A stretch of 64,000 nucleotides of DNA from Zavarzinella sp. (GTDB lineage Bacteria > Planctomycetota > Planctomycetia > Gemmatales > Gemmataceae), in NCBI GenBank assembly GCA_041399155.1, contig JAWKTI010000004.1:124001-188000 (forward strand), written 5' to 3'. Below, one piece after another: positions 1 to 9,278 of this stretch. Position 1 is the first letter of the stretch. Every line of letters begins with the position of its first letter. Both the position numbers and the translations under genes were made by a program. Below the pieces are notes generated by a model. That model had not been told where the DNA came from. It saw nothing but the letters and a program-made list of their open reading frames with translations, and searched no databases.

Positions 1-843
1 AGACAACAATTTAGCCAAGGACAACTAAATGCATTGTTATTATTACTCATTGTTTGTGCATGGAGTGCATCGAAATATGGTAGATATTTCACATTTGCAT
101 TGTTCATTGGAATCGCTGCCGCTTGCAAGGTTTTTCCCGGATTTTTATTGATTTATCTGCTTTTACGTTGCCGGTATAAGGCTTTCATATTTGGTGTAAT
201 TATATTTGTTATGTGCAATATCATTTCCGGATTGCTATTCGGCTTCTCTAATGTATACAAGTATATTGATGTTGTTATTCCTTCGCTCAAAACATTTCGA
301 TATAGCTGGATGAATCAGTCAATTTTAGGAGTGTGGCATAGACTATTTATTGGATCCCAGAATCAAGGTGTGATCCCCATCATTTATCATACTGGGCTAG
401 CCTGGTTGGCTACAATTGTTACCTTCAGTATTTTCGTTGTCATTATTTACAAAAAATCTCTTGAAATCAAAGATGCTCGTTCTTGGGATCGCTTTTTCTG
501 GATGCTGATAACCATCATGCTATTGCTGGGCCCGATAACATGGGATCATTCTCTTGTACTACTCATACCTTCGCTGCTAGTTTATTTGAAGGATATCAAA
601 TTGAGAATGTTTCCGAAAGACACATCAATACTAAGCACATGTCTCCTAGTATTGTTCTGTCTCGGTCCTAACGAGCTTTTCCCATGGTTTGAATCATTGG
701 GTGTACTTACGAATCCCGCAACTCCTTTTCAACAACTTGTGTTTCTTAACATTCCGTGCTACTGTTTGCTGCTGTTTTTGGCACTACAACTGAGACACCT
801 TAAAAGAATGAGCAGTGGGGCAGAAAGAGTTGATCACATTTGA
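1..843 (+). CDS. GT87 (DUF2029)-like mannosyltransferase, 5' end outside window
   Basis: The reading frame is open from the first base, so only the C-terminal 280 residues are present. The visible start contains GQLNALLLLLI, the GQxNxLLLLL motif seen in DUF2029/GT87 integral-membrane glycosyltransferases, which use polyprenyl-phosphate sugars on the outer face of the membrane. About seven hydrophobic segments follow, with a short basic tail (QLRHLKRM). The family identification rests on this motif and on topology. A TTG at 34 could serve as a start, but it would cut through the motif and so is rejected. The DNA is more AT-rich than the genes downstream, as is common for cell-surface glycan genes. 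The next gene starts 137 bp later and is unrelated. Confidence 0.7.
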   Translation, partial: RQQFSQGQLNALLLLLIVCAWSASKYGRYFTFALFIGIAAACKVFPGFLLIYLLLRCRYKAFIFGVIIFVMCNIISGLLFGFSNVYKYIDVVIPSLKTFRYSWMNQSILGVWHRLFIGSQNQGVIPIIYHTGLAWLATIVTFSIFVVIIYKKSLEIKDARSWDRFFWMLITIMLLLGPITWDHSLVLLIPSLLVYLKDIKLRMFPKDTSILSTCLLVLFCLGPNELFPWFESLGVLTNPATPFQQLVFLNIPCYCLLLFLALQLRHLKRMSSGAERVDHI

Positions 844-980
844 TTTCAAACAGTTCAAATGTGTTGAATTGAAAACCTCGAAGTACTTCTGCTTTTGACC
901 ACTCGAGTTTTTTTCTAAAACACATCGTATCGCTTGCCTACTGGACTCATTTTTTCGATCAATCTCTGTAAAATATCGGA

Positions 981-1790
981 ATGATTCGACTCTTTTCACG
1001 TTGGAACAGCACAACACCTGTCGAAATGTTAGAGTGTTGTCCGGTGCGCTTTGCCACCTTATCGGTGGGCGAAATCGAGCACCTCCCAATCCGCGTGGGC
1101 AATCTGGATACCCACCTGGGGGAAGTTTTTCGTGTGCAGGTGGCAGAATCTGGCGTGCCCCACATCGAAATCGAAGGTGATTGTGCCCGCATCAAACGTT
1201 TGGGTGCAGCGATGTCCGGTGGTACGCTGCACATCCACAGCCATGTGGGAATGCATGCGGGTGCCCACATGAGTGGTGGCAATCTTCAGATTGAAGGGAA
1301 TGCCGCTGACTGGCTGGGTGCAGAGATGCAGTCTGGTACCATTCAAGTGCGTGGCAGTGCTGCAAATCTGGTTGGGGCCGCATACCTTGGCAATCCAAAA
1401 GGCATGTCTGGCGGCACCATCCTGATCCACGGCACCGCTGGCAGTGAAGTGGGGGCGAAAATGCGTCGTGGTACCATCGCGGTGCAGGGAGCAATTGGCC
1501 AGTTTGCGGGTGTGCAGATGATTGCCGGCTCCATTTTTGCCTTTTCTGGCTGGGGAGAGCACGCGGGAGCTAACTTGAAACGTGGCACATTGTTCAGCGC
1601 CGTCAACAGTCCCCTGCCTCCGACATTTCACCAGACGAGTCGCTATAACCCGTCTTTTCTCTCTATTTACTTCAAAAAACTACGGCATTGGGGGCTATCG
1701 ATCCCCACAGAACTCGACACGGCGACCGTTTGGCGATATCGTGGAGATTGGTTAGCGCTGGGACAAGGCGAAATTTTAGTCCCAGTTTGA
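981..1790 (+). CDS. fhcC: Formyltransferase/hydrolase complex subunit C (FhcC / FwdC-like)
   Basis: This 269-residue protein is built mainly from a right-handed repeat of the form G-x4-G-x-x-M-x-x-G-x-I-x-V-x-G (for example GAHMSGGNLQIEG and GAKMRRGTIAVQG), the parallel beta-helix of FwdC/FhcC and of the glutamate synthase gltB C-terminus. Length and a C-terminal tail (YRGDWLALGQGEIL) match FhcC rather than a glutamate synthase fragment. In methylotrophs and planctomycetes FhcC is part of the Fhc complex that transfers and hydrolyses the formyl group of formyl-tetrahydromethanopterin to give formate. No other Fhc subunit lies within the window, so the gene is separated from fhcA, fhcB and fhcD here. 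An FAD oxidoreductase follows 34 bp downstream on the same strand. Confidence 0.85.
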   Translation: MIRLFSRWNSTTPVEMLECCPVRFATLSVGEIEHLPIRVGNLDTHLGEVFRVQVAESGVPHIEIEGDCARIKRLGAAMSGGTLHIHSHVGMHAGAHMSGGNLQIEGNAADWLGAEMQSGTIQVRGSAANLVGAAYLGNPKGMSGGTILIHGTAGSEVGAKMRRGTIAVQGAIGQFAGVQMIAGSIFAFSGWGEHAGANLKRGTLFSAVNSPLPPTFHQTSRYNPSFLSIYFKKLRHWGLSIPTELDTATVWRYRGDWLALGQGEILVPV

Positions 1791-1824
1791 AGTAGCTGTT
1801 TTCAGGAAACTGTCAGGAACCAGG

Positions 1825-2964
1825 ATGGCTCGCGGAGAACCACGTTCGGTAGCAATACTCGGTGCAGGTCCGGTGGGGCTGGAAGCAGCAATCCGATTTC
1901 GCGCAATTGGCTGGCCAGTAACGGTTTACGAAAAAGGCGACATCGCCGAACATATCAAATCGTGGGGCCACGTTCGGCTGTTCTCACCATTTTCTCAGAA
2001 TTCTTCTGACTTGGGTGTGCAACTCATCCGACAGGACCATTCGGGACATGAGTTGCCCGCACCTGGGGATATTGTTACGGGGAACGATTTTCGCAATTCA
2101 TATCTGCTGCCACTGGCAATGACCACCGATCTGGCCGATCGCATTCAATCAAATACCACCGTTGTCGGTGTGGGGCGAAGTGGTTTCTTTAAATCCGACC
2201 CAATGGACGACCCGAAGCGGGCTACGGCACCTTTTCGATTGCTGTTACGGGATGGCAAAGGGCACGAAAGCGTGGCTCAGGCCGATCTGATCTGCGATTG
2301 TACGGGCACATTTTCCAAACCTGCCTGGCTGGGAGATGGCGGCCTGCCAGCAATGGGCGAAATTGCTGCCCGCACGCACATTCCCTATGTTCTGGAAGAC
2401 GTGCTAAGTGCGAAAAAGAATCATTATGCCGGCCGCTCCGTGATTGTAGTGGGCAGTGGTTATTCAGCAGCGACGACAGTTGCCAGGCTGGCCGAATTAG
2501 CGGAAGATCAGTCGGCCACCTGGACCATCTGGCTGACGCGTGCGGCAAAATCGACCCCACTGCAACGGATTGCGAACGATCCCTATCGCGAACGTGATCG
2601 TCTGGCAGCAAAAGTGAACAATCTGGCCACCCGTGGGGACGGGAATGTCGAATTCTTCATGAATACACTGATCGACGAAATCCACTGCCACGGTGCGGAC
2701 AAAGGCTTCCGGGTGTGTGCCCGCACGGGTGGGAAATCGCAGGTGTGGGAAGTAGACCGAGTCATTGGTAACGTGGGTTATCTGGCAGATGAAGTGATGA
2801 CCCGCGAACTACACATTGAAAAATTTGCCGACGGCAAAATTTTTCAGCCAGAGCCGAATTATTTTGTGCTGGGAATGAAAAGCATGGGCCGCAGTTCTAA
2901 TTTTTTGATGCAGCAGGGATACGAGCAAGTTGGGAAACTGATTGCTCATCTGAAAAAGAATTAA
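1825..2964 (+). CDS. FAD-dependent NAD(P)-binding oxidoreductase (monooxygenase/thioredoxin-reductase-like)
   Basis: The 379-residue protein begins with a Rossmann dinucleotide motif, VAILGAGPVGLEAA at residues 9-22, for FAD. A second motif, VIVVGSGYSAATT near residue 206, fits NAD(P)H. That arrangement is typical of two-dinucleotide-binding flavoproteins of the FMO/thioredoxin reductase type. An ATG with AGGAACCAGG just upstream defines the start. It follows fhcC after 34 bp and is probably cotranscribed with it, which suggests a role linked to C1 metabolism, but no substrate can be read from the sequence. The second motif has GSGYSA rather than a perfect GxGxxG/A. No transmembrane segment is visible. 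Confidence 0.7.
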   Translation: MARGEPRSVAILGAGPVGLEAAIRFRAIGWPVTVYEKGDIAEHIKSWGHVRLFSPFSQNSSDLGVQLIRQDHSGHELPAPGDIVTGNDFRNSYLLPLAMTTDLADRIQSNTTVVGVGRSGFFKSDPMDDPKRATAPFRLLLRDGKGHESVAQADLICDCTGTFSKPAWLGDGGLPAMGEIAARTHIPYVLEDVLSAKKNHYAGRSVIVVGSGYSAATTVARLAELAEDQSATWTIWLTRAAKSTPLQRIANDPYRERDRLAAKVNNLATRGDGNVEFFMNTLIDEIHCHGADKGFRVCARTGGKSQVWEVDRVIGNVGYLADEVMTRELHIEKFADGKIFQPEPNYFVLGMKSMGRSSNFLMQQGYEQVGKLIAHLKKN

Positions 2965-3129
2965 TTTTTGCTGAAAATAGTATTTTTTACCTTACCCCTT
3001 TCGTGAATGCTGACCTTTGGTTAATTGAAACTCCGGATGAATCCAAATGAGAATTCTTTCATATCCGGTGCCCAAGTCAATCAAATCACAGATAGAATGA
3101 TCTGAAATGATATTATTGCAGGCCACACG

Positions 3130-4080
3130 ATGACCCGCGAATTTGATTCTCCCTGGAAAGAGACACTTGAAAATTACCTGCCCGATATTTTCGAGATTCT
3201 CTTCCCACAATGGCACCCCACGTTTGACTGGGCGGCAGGTTTTCGCTCGCTCGATACCGAGTTACGTACCTTGCTGCCCGATTCCGACGCTGGGATGGTC
3301 CGTGCCGACGCATTGTTTGAGGTGGGGAGCCTCATTTCGCCCACCGAACCCGCGGTGCTGTTTGTCCACTTTGAAGTCCAAGCACAGCGGGATCCCCAGT
3401 TGCCTGAGAGAATGTTTGATTACTACTGCCGGTTTCGACAAAAATATGGCAAAAATGTCTGCAGTTTTGCCATTCTGGCCGACGATGACCCACGCTGGCG
3501 ATCAGAACCTTTTGATCTTTCGATTTGCGGCACCCGTTCGTACTTTGAATTCAATTTGGTGAAACTGCTCGACTACGCTGAAAGACTGGACGAATTGACG
3601 ACGCACCGCAGTCCTGTGGGGCTGGTTGTGGCGGCCAGCATTCGGAGTTTGTTGACCCACGGCAACGCAGATCTTCGCTTTGCGGATAAAGCCCGCCTGA
3701 TTCGGCAACTTTTTAATCGAAAATTACCTGATCAGGAAGTCTGGGGAATTATGCGTTTGCTGGACTGGCTGCTAAAATTACCGGATGAACTGCGCGAAGA
3801 GTTTAACGAACTTCGAATTGAGTTATTTCAGGAGAATCAAATGCCATTCGTAACATCATTTGAAGAAATTGCGATGGAAAAAGGGATCAAAGAAGGGATC
3901 AAACTCGGCGAAGAGCGGGGCCTGAAAAAAGGGGAAGAGCGTGGGCAAAGAATCGGCCAGATTCAACTTTTAGAAGAAATGATGGAGTTACCTCGCACCT
4001 CCATCGACGAGTTGCAGCAGAAATCACTCGAAGAACTGGATCTGTTGATCAGCGAACTGAAAACAAAAGTGATACGCTGA
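3130..4080 (+). CDS. Rpn-family PD-(D/E)XK nuclease/transposase-like protein, intact copy
   Basis: This 316-residue protein resembles the Rpn/PDDEXK transposase-like family (recombination-promoting nucleases). The N-terminal half has the family pattern VRADALFEV followed by a strand HFEVQAQRD, whose E-x-Q is the expected nuclease core, then the conserved ERMFDYYCR helix and FAILADDDPRW. The C-terminus (residues about 250-290) is a charged G-rich helical repeat (KEGIKEGIKLGEERG), also typical. Two further copies lie in the window: a frameshifted one at 25210-26170 (minus) and a decayed one near 8470-9225. The family promotes DNA rearrangement in E. coli; the role here is inferred. No terminal inverted repeats were recognised. 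The start is the ATG giving MTREFDSPWKE, shared with the second copy. Confidence 0.75.
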   Translation: MTREFDSPWKETLENYLPDIFEILFPQWHPTFDWAAGFRSLDTELRTLLPDSDAGMVRADALFEVGSLISPTEPAVLFVHFEVQAQRDPQLPERMFDYYCRFRQKYGKNVCSFAILADDDPRWRSEPFDLSICGTRSYFEFNLVKLLDYAERLDELTTHRSPVGLVVAASIRSLLTHGNADLRFADKARLIRQLFNRKLPDQEVWGIMRLLDWLLKLPDELREEFNELRIELFQENQMPFVTSFEEIAMEKGIKEGIKLGEERGLKKGEERGQRIGQIQLLEEMMELPRTSIDELQQKSLEELDLLISELKTKVIR

Positions 4081-4361
4081 ACAAAATTTGCAAGATTGAA
4101 CGAAAAACTCCATTTTCAAATGGCGATTGTGGCGTGAACCCTTCAGCAAATGAATTTTCTTTCATTTTTAGCTGTTTTCGCATACTTCCCCACGAAAAAC
4201 CGGAAATGGTTCCACTTGGGTAAGTTGTGATCTATATTGTACGTTGGGTGTTTGTTGCAGTAGAAATTCTCAACAAACTTAGGTAACCTGATTCAAATAC
4301 ATAAGTTAAGAGATTAACAGAAATCGGAAGGTATCCCCACAATTCTTGCTGAGGTACGTTG

Positions 4362-6959
4362 ATGCCTGCACCACAGAACTTGGACGAATTCGTTGACCTG
4401 GTGAAACGCAGTGGCGTTTTGGAAGAACCACGGCTGAACGAATACGTGAAAAAGTTGAAAGCTGGCTCCAACGCAGGTCGGCCTGTCGATCAGATCGCTG
4501 GCTATTTTGTTCGGGATGGCTTACTCACCTATTTTCAGGCAGAACAATTTCTTCAGGGTCGCTGGAAGCGGTTCAGCATAGGCAAATACCGCGTGTTGGA
4601 ACGAATTGGTTCCGGTGGCATGGGTCAAGTGTTTCTGTGCGAACACAAGCACCTGCGCCGGCGGGTTGCTGTCAAAGTGCTGCCCACCTCAAAAGCAACG
4701 GACTCTTCTGCTTTAGAGCGATTTTACCGTGAAGGTCGGGCAGTTGCTGCTCTCGACCATGAAAATATTGTTCACGCCTACGACATTGATCAGGACGACA
4801 ATCTGCACTTTCTGGTAATGGAATATGTCGATGGTTCCAGTTTGCAGGACATTGTCAGCAAAACGGGCCCCCTGTCAATTGATCGCTGTTGCCACTACAT
4901 GTATTGGTCGGCAGTGGGGTTGCACTATGCGAATGTGAACGGTTTAATCCATCGCGACGTCAAGCCTGGAAATATACTGGTTGATCGTTCAGGTGTGGTA
5001 AAAATCCTCGATCTGGGTCTGGCCCGCTTTTTTCGCGACAGCGACGACCACCTGACCCGCAAATTTGATGAAACCGTCCTGGGCACAGCCGATTATCTTG
5101 CTCCCGAACAGGCATTAGATAGCCACACCGTTGATACGCGGGCCGATATCTACTCGCTTGGTGCCACGCTCTATTTCATGCTCACAGGCCAGCCACCCTT
5201 CAAGGAAGGTACCGTGGCACAAAAACTGCTCTGGCATCAATCGAAAGAGCCAGTGCCCGCTTCTGAATTGCGCAAAGACGTCCCGCCTGCTGTTGAAGCG
5301 ATTCTGAAGAAAATGATGGCCAAAAATCCGGATGACCGGTACCAGACACTACAGGAAGTGGCAGACGACTTTCTGCCATTTACCCAAACGCCAATCAATG
5401 CCCCGCCGGTGGAAGAAATGCCGTCGCTTTCTGCGGCAGCCAATGCTGGTGCGGGAAGTTCCACGATGGAAGGTGTTCGCACCGTGACACCAGCACCACG
5501 GACTCCGTTAACCTCACCGTCCGGCAGCCCGATTTACAACGCTGCAACTTCGTCCAACTCGATCAACAGCGATATTACGGAAAAACCCCAGCAGCCAAAA
5601 CGCCAGCCAACTGCCGAAAAAGCAACTGAGGTTGTCCCAGAGCCTTCGCCGGAATTATGGTCGGCAATTACAGATACCCCACCATCCATGACCAGTGAGA
5701 CGGTGCGGCCAAAATCGAGCAAGAGACTCACAACAGCCAGCAGCAAAAAGCACCCACGCCAGCAACAACCAACTGGCAAATCGAACAAACTGATCATTCT
5801 GTTAAGTGCGGTGGGATTTCTAGTCATTCTGGCAGGCGCGGCGGGTGCGGGTTACTATTTCTTCTTCAATAAGTCTGGGAGTACACCAGATGGAACCCCA
5901 ACTTCAAGAGAATTGATCGTGACCAGGCAACCCGCAGGTGAGAGACAATATGCAACCTTGCGGGAAGCGTATGGCAATGCCAAAGAAGGAGACACCATTA
6001 CGTTGGATGTTGATACACTGCAGGAATCGATCATTCTGAATGGCCCCAGAGGGATTACTCTGCAGGCTTCACCCGGAAAGCAGGTGGTATGGAAAAAACC
6101 TGCCAATGCGGGTGGCTCAGTGCAATATTTATTAGGACTTTCTAATCCGGTTCGCTTTGAATTAAAAAATATTCATTTTGATGGGGAAGGGTTCTGCGAA
6201 AGCCTGGTGAAAATTTCTGGCAGAGTTGATGATCTGAAAATACACCACCTGGAATTGTCTGGTGCGAGTTTTTCGGCGATCAGCTTCAAAGATTGCATTG
6301 CAACGGAAGGCAACCCTGCCCAGGTAACGGAAAACATCATTTATGGTGCGAAAGGCTCCACAAGCGAAGTTGGCATCGAACTTGTAACCACGAAACTGGA
6401 AAATCCACGACCGAATCAGATTGGCTTAACCTGCCAGCACCTGCATCTGGAACACAATCTTCTGGTAGGCGCATTCAGCAAAAGCGGTGTGTTGATCGAT
6501 GGTTCGATGAAAGATGTTTCCATCACCCACAATCGGATTGTCAATACCAAGGTCGGGATTGAATTTGCCGCACCTCGGCCAGAAGCAATCTACATCCTTG
6601 ACCTGACAAACAACAGTTTCCTGGGCAATTCAACAGCGGGGATTCAGTTTGCCCAAATCAGCCCACCATTCCAAAAACCACAGAATCGGCTGGGGATAAA
6701 TAACAATCTGTTTATAAAGACGCCCAAGCCAACTGCATTCATCGGTGCCAATGGTGGCAGCGGCTTTATTAAAGCAGCAGGAAATTATCGCCAGAAAGGA
6801 ATTCCAGACCAAAAAGGTGCGTTGGTTCCCACCAAAGAGTATGCTGGTGCCCTGCCACCTGAAAACGTAGCCGACACTAAAGCAGTTCTTTTCCCCGCAT
6901 CGGACAGTCCGCTATCGACGCTCGAAGGTGGGAAACCTGTCGGTGCCCAGCAAAAGTAA
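4362..6959 (+). CDS. Membrane-anchored Ser/Thr protein kinase with extracytoplasmic beta-helix domain
   Basis: This is an 865-residue receptor-like Hanks-type kinase. Residues 1-75 form a helical region ending GLLTYFQAEQFLQG, which recurs in front of many planctomycete kinases. The kinase domain (about 76-345) has the P-loop GSGGMGQV, the lysine in VAVKVLP, the catalytic loop HRDVKPGN, DLGLA in the DFG position and TADYLAPEQ, so it should be active. A Pro/Ser/Thr-rich linker follows, then one transmembrane helix at about 477-502. The C-terminus (515-865) looks like a right-handed beta-helix of the NosD/pectate-lyase type, containing HNLLVG and NNSFLGNS turns, presumably outside the cytoplasm. 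ATG at 4362 was preferred to the TTG three bases earlier because GAGGT lies 7 bases before it. Confidence 0.88.
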   Translation: MPAPQNLDEFVDLVKRSGVLEEPRLNEYVKKLKAGSNAGRPVDQIAGYFVRDGLLTYFQAEQFLQGRWKRFSIGKYRVLERIGSGGMGQVFLCEHKHLRRRVAVKVLPTSKATDSSALERFYREGRAVAALDHENIVHAYDIDQDDNLHFLVMEYVDGSSLQDIVSKTGPLSIDRCCHYMYWSAVGLHYANVNGLIHRDVKPGNILVDRSGVVKILDLGLARFFRDSDDHLTRKFDETVLGTADYLAPEQALDSHTVDTRADIYSLGATLYFMLTGQPPFKEGTVAQKLLWHQSKEPVPASELRKDVPPAVEAILKKMMAKNPDDRYQTLQEVADDFLPFTQTPINAPPVEEMPSLSAAANAGAGSSTMEGVRTVTPAPRTPLTSPSGSPIYNAATSSNSINSDITEKPQQPKRQPTAEKATEVVPEPSPELWSAITDTPPSMTSETVRPKSSKRLTTASSKKHPRQQQPTGKSNKLIILLSAVGFLVILAGAAGAGYYFFFNKSGSTPDGTPTSRELIVTRQPAGERQYATLREAYGNAKEGDTITLDVDTLQESIILNGPRGITLQASPGKQVVWKKPANAGGSVQYLLGLSNPVRFELKNIHFDGEGFCESLVKISGRVDDLKIHHLELSGASFSAISFKDCIATEGNPAQVTENIIYGAKGSTSEVGIELVTTKLENPRPNQIGLTCQHLHLEHNLLVGAFSKSGVLIDGSMKDVSITHNRIVNTKVGIEFAAPRPEAIYILDLTNNSFLGNSTAGIQFAQISPPFQKPQNRLGINNNLFIKTPKPTAFIGANGGSGFIKAAGNYRQKGIPDQKGALVPTKEYAGALPPENVADTKAVLFPASDSPLSTLEGGKPVGAQQK

Positions 6960-6975
6960 TCAATTGTGATATTTA

Positions 6976-6997
6976 AATATGGCAATATTGCCATATT
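6976..6997. promoter_or_regulatory. 22-bp perfect palindrome, operator-like
   Basis: A perfect 22-bp palindrome without a loop (half-site AATATGGCAAT) lies 17 bp after the kinase stop and 83 bp before the oxidoreductase start. No T-tract follows, so it is less like a terminator than a binding site for a dimeric regulator. No bound protein can be named. Confidence 0.4.
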
Positions 6998-7080
6998 ACA
7001 ACACGGCATTTTCGATTTTCTGTAGCTACTTTTCCTGATTTCAATTAGACTAAACACGTTTACCTAACAGGAGACTCTCC

Positions 7081-8364
7081 ATGTCACTCAATCGAAGAAC
7101 ATTTCTTCGACGTTCGGCTGCATCCGTTTCGGCAGGTGCAGTGACTTATTTTCTGCCACCCTTTGCCCAGCCAGAACTGGCAGCACAGGAATCGAAACTG
7201 AACCAGATCCGGATTGCCGCCATCGGCGTGAAAAATCAGGGTTTGCCAAATATGAAGAAGCACACCAAGAACATTGTGGGTGTGTGCGATGTTGATAAAA
7301 ACGTGCTCGGTGCCGCAGCAAAGGTGCTGGAAGCCGCCAATGTCAAACCACTGCTCACCGTAGGAGACTACCGCCGGATCCTGGATTCCAAGGAAGTCGA
7401 CGCCGTCATTGTTACCACACCGGATCACTGGCACGCCAAGATTACCGTGGATGCATGTAACGCGGGCAAGGACGTTTATTGTGAGAAACCTCTCACTTTG
7501 ACCGTCGCCGAAGGCCGAGCAATGGTGATTGCCGCACGCCGCAACAAGCGGATCGTGCAGACTGGCAGCCAGCAACGCTCCGATAATCGCTTCCGCTTAG
7601 CCTGTGAATTGGTCCGCAGTGGGCGAATTGGCAAGATCAAAGAAGTAAAGGTGGGCATTCCCGGACCAAACTTCAAAGGCCCGCCCGTAGCAGACAAGAT
7701 GCCACCTGCAGAACTGGACTACGATTTCTGGTTGGGACCAGCACCGAAACGTCCTTATAACGAAAAGCGGGTGCACTACCTGTTTCGCTTTTTCTGGGAT
7801 TATTCCGGCGGGCAACTCACCAATTTTGGTGCCCACCACCTGGATATCGCCCAGTGGGGCCTGGGAATGGATGAATCTGGCCCGGTAAAGGTCAGTGCGA
7901 AGGCCCGTTTTCACAAAGATATGTGGTACGAAACCCCCGAGTGGTGCGAAATTCTTTACACCTATGCCAATGGCGTGAAAATGATATGTGGCATGTCGGA
8001 AAAAGGTGGCACCACGTTTATTGGGGAAAAAGGCACCATCCATGTCAATCGTGGTACCATCAGTTCCACGCCGGCAGAAATTGTGAAAGAGCCACTATTG
8101 GATACTGATGTCCATTTGTATGTATCAAAGAACCACCATGACGACTGGTTAAGCTGCATTCGTAGCCGAAAATTGCCAATTTGCGACGTAGAAATCGGCC
8201 ACCGATCAGCCACAGTATGCCATTTGGGTAATATTGCGATTCGCGTTGGGCGAGAAATCGCCTGGGATCCCAAGGCCGAAACGATCAGTGGGGATATGGA
8301 AGCCAGTGCGATGCTTCATAAACCCTACCGCGAACCATGGAAAATAGTTCTCCAAGCTGATTAA
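7081..8364 (+). CDS. Tat-exported Gfo/Idh/MocA family oxidoreductase
   Basis: This 427-residue NAD(P)-dependent oxidoreductase starts with a twin-arginine signal (NRRTFLRRSAASVSAGA), as many planctomycete members of the family do. A Rossmann fold begins at IRIAAIGVKNQG. The family lysine motif CEKPLT is present, and the C-terminal dimer domain contains FGAHHLDIAQWGLG, whose His is typical of the catalytic triad region. A strong ribosome site (AGGAGA) lies 7 bases before the ATG. The family oxidises or reduces sugars, inositols and related polyols; the substrate cannot be told. Export of such enzymes fits the sulfated-polysaccharide degradation suggested elsewhere in the window, but that is inference. 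Confidence 0.85.
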   Translation: MSLNRRTFLRRSAASVSAGAVTYFLPPFAQPELAAQESKLNQIRIAAIGVKNQGLPNMKKHTKNIVGVCDVDKNVLGAAAKVLEAANVKPLLTVGDYRRILDSKEVDAVIVTTPDHWHAKITVDACNAGKDVYCEKPLTLTVAEGRAMVIAARRNKRIVQTGSQQRSDNRFRLACELVRSGRIGKIKEVKVGIPGPNFKGPPVADKMPPAELDYDFWLGPAPKRPYNEKRVHYLFRFFWDYSGGQLTNFGAHHLDIAQWGLGMDESGPVKVSAKARFHKDMWYETPEWCEILYTYANGVKMICGMSEKGGTTFIGEKGTIHVNRGTISSTPAEIVKEPLLDTDVHLYVSKNHHDDWLSCIRSRKLPICDVEIGHRSATVCHLGNIAIRVGREIAWDPKAETISGDMEASAMLHKPYREPWKIVLQAD

Positions 8365-8536
8365 AACGTACCGAATCTCAAATTCAGGGAACCCCAAATG
8401 AGTTGAACGGTTATTTTAATCTGGGTCCCAAATTCAAACTGATTTCAGATAAATTACAGACAATCCTTGTGCCTTGCAGGCCCGCAAATTTGATTCCCCC
8501 TGGAAAACTTTGCCCCAATACAGATCTTGAGTGTTG

Positions 8537-8888
8537 ACCGCCAAAGCGCCAAGAAAGCAAAAATACAATTAAACCGAAATCAGTTTGAAATTCGGTGTTT
8601 CTGGTATTTTTCGATCCAACCGTGGCTAACGCCGTCGGCTCACAAACCCAACCGAGGTTGGGTTTCAGACGGTTGTGCCTACAACCGTCATTCCTGCGAA
8701 GGCGGGAATCCAGTACTAAACACTTAAGTTGGCAACTCAACATCATGTTTTATGAGCCGACGGCGTTAGCCACGGTTCGCTTGATAGACGTTAAAACACC
8801 GATTTTCATGTGAAATTGGGGTTAGCTTGTTGTTTTTGGGTTAGATTTAGAGCTTCATTTTTTCTTTGCGTCTTGGCGTCGTGGCGGT
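8537..8888. mobile_element. MITE-like nested inverted repeat (about 350 bp) inside the Rpn remnant
   Basis: The outer arms, 8537-8563 and 8858-8888, are imperfect inverted repeats sharing the order ACCGCC-GCGCCAAGA-GCAAA. A second pair lies inside them (about 8577-8607 against 8790-8822, around CGGTGTTT). The inner pair, 8618-8642 and 8753-8777, is a perfect 25-bp inverted repeat with a 110-bp spacer. The whole block could fold into one long hairpin. It has no coding capacity of its own and sits where the Rpn homology is broken, so a non-autonomous element is likely. No target-site duplication could be confirmed by eye. Confidence 0.5.
8683..8713 (+). repeat. REP-like palindromic repeat, copy 1
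   Basis: A 31-bp unit (core CATTCCTGCGAAGGCGGGAA) with the form of the short palindromic repeats found between genes in many bacteria. A diverged inverted copy is at 9279-9307. It lies in the loop of the nested inverted repeat at 8537-8888. Confidence 0.6.
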
Positions 8889-9278
8889 TCCATTTCAATC
8901 ATTTCAAGGGTGAACATTCCCGCATGGATAGCAGAATATTACTGGCGGATACGTCAGAAATCCGGCCAGAATGTGTCCAGTTTACCATTCTGGCCGATGA
9001 ACCCCACTTGGCGCGTTGATCGTACTGTTTTGTGCTGTCAAGGAACACAATGAGTTTGTGTTTCATTCTGTCAAGCTGCTTGATTATTTTGATCGGCTGG
9101 ATGAATTAAGAACCACCATAGTACCATGGGAGTGGTCGTGGCAGCCAGCAGGCAAAGTTTGCCCACCCACGGAATCGCAAAACTTCGCTTTGCCAATAAA
9201 TGCCGGCTGCTCCGGCAACTAAATTGGCTGCTACTAGGTTTGCTAACGGGTAATGGTGATAGGTTGGGTTTTCTTCAT

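Larger units (their letters stand above)
8470..9225 (+). pseudogene. Decayed Rpn-family nuclease gene, interrupted
   Basis: Two blocks match the intact gene at 3130-4080. The first, near 8474-8505, matches the start of that gene (GCAAATTTGATTCCCCCTGG against GCGAATTTGATTCTCCCTGG). The second, about 8930-9225, matches its central part: the YYCR..QKYGKNV region, the LAILADD region, VKLLDYxxRLDEL, and the stretch ending RFADKARL-RQL. Between them, about 260 bp of the gene are replaced by about 425 bp of unrelated DNA that includes a nested inverted repeat. Frames are broken in several places and the C-terminal coding part is missing, so the remnant is not functional. Confidence 0.7.

Noticed and set aside
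1059..1631. 190-codon frame antisense to fhcC
   Set aside because: The plus-strand FhcC repeats are well conserved; the antisense product is His/Thr-rich with no recognisable domain.
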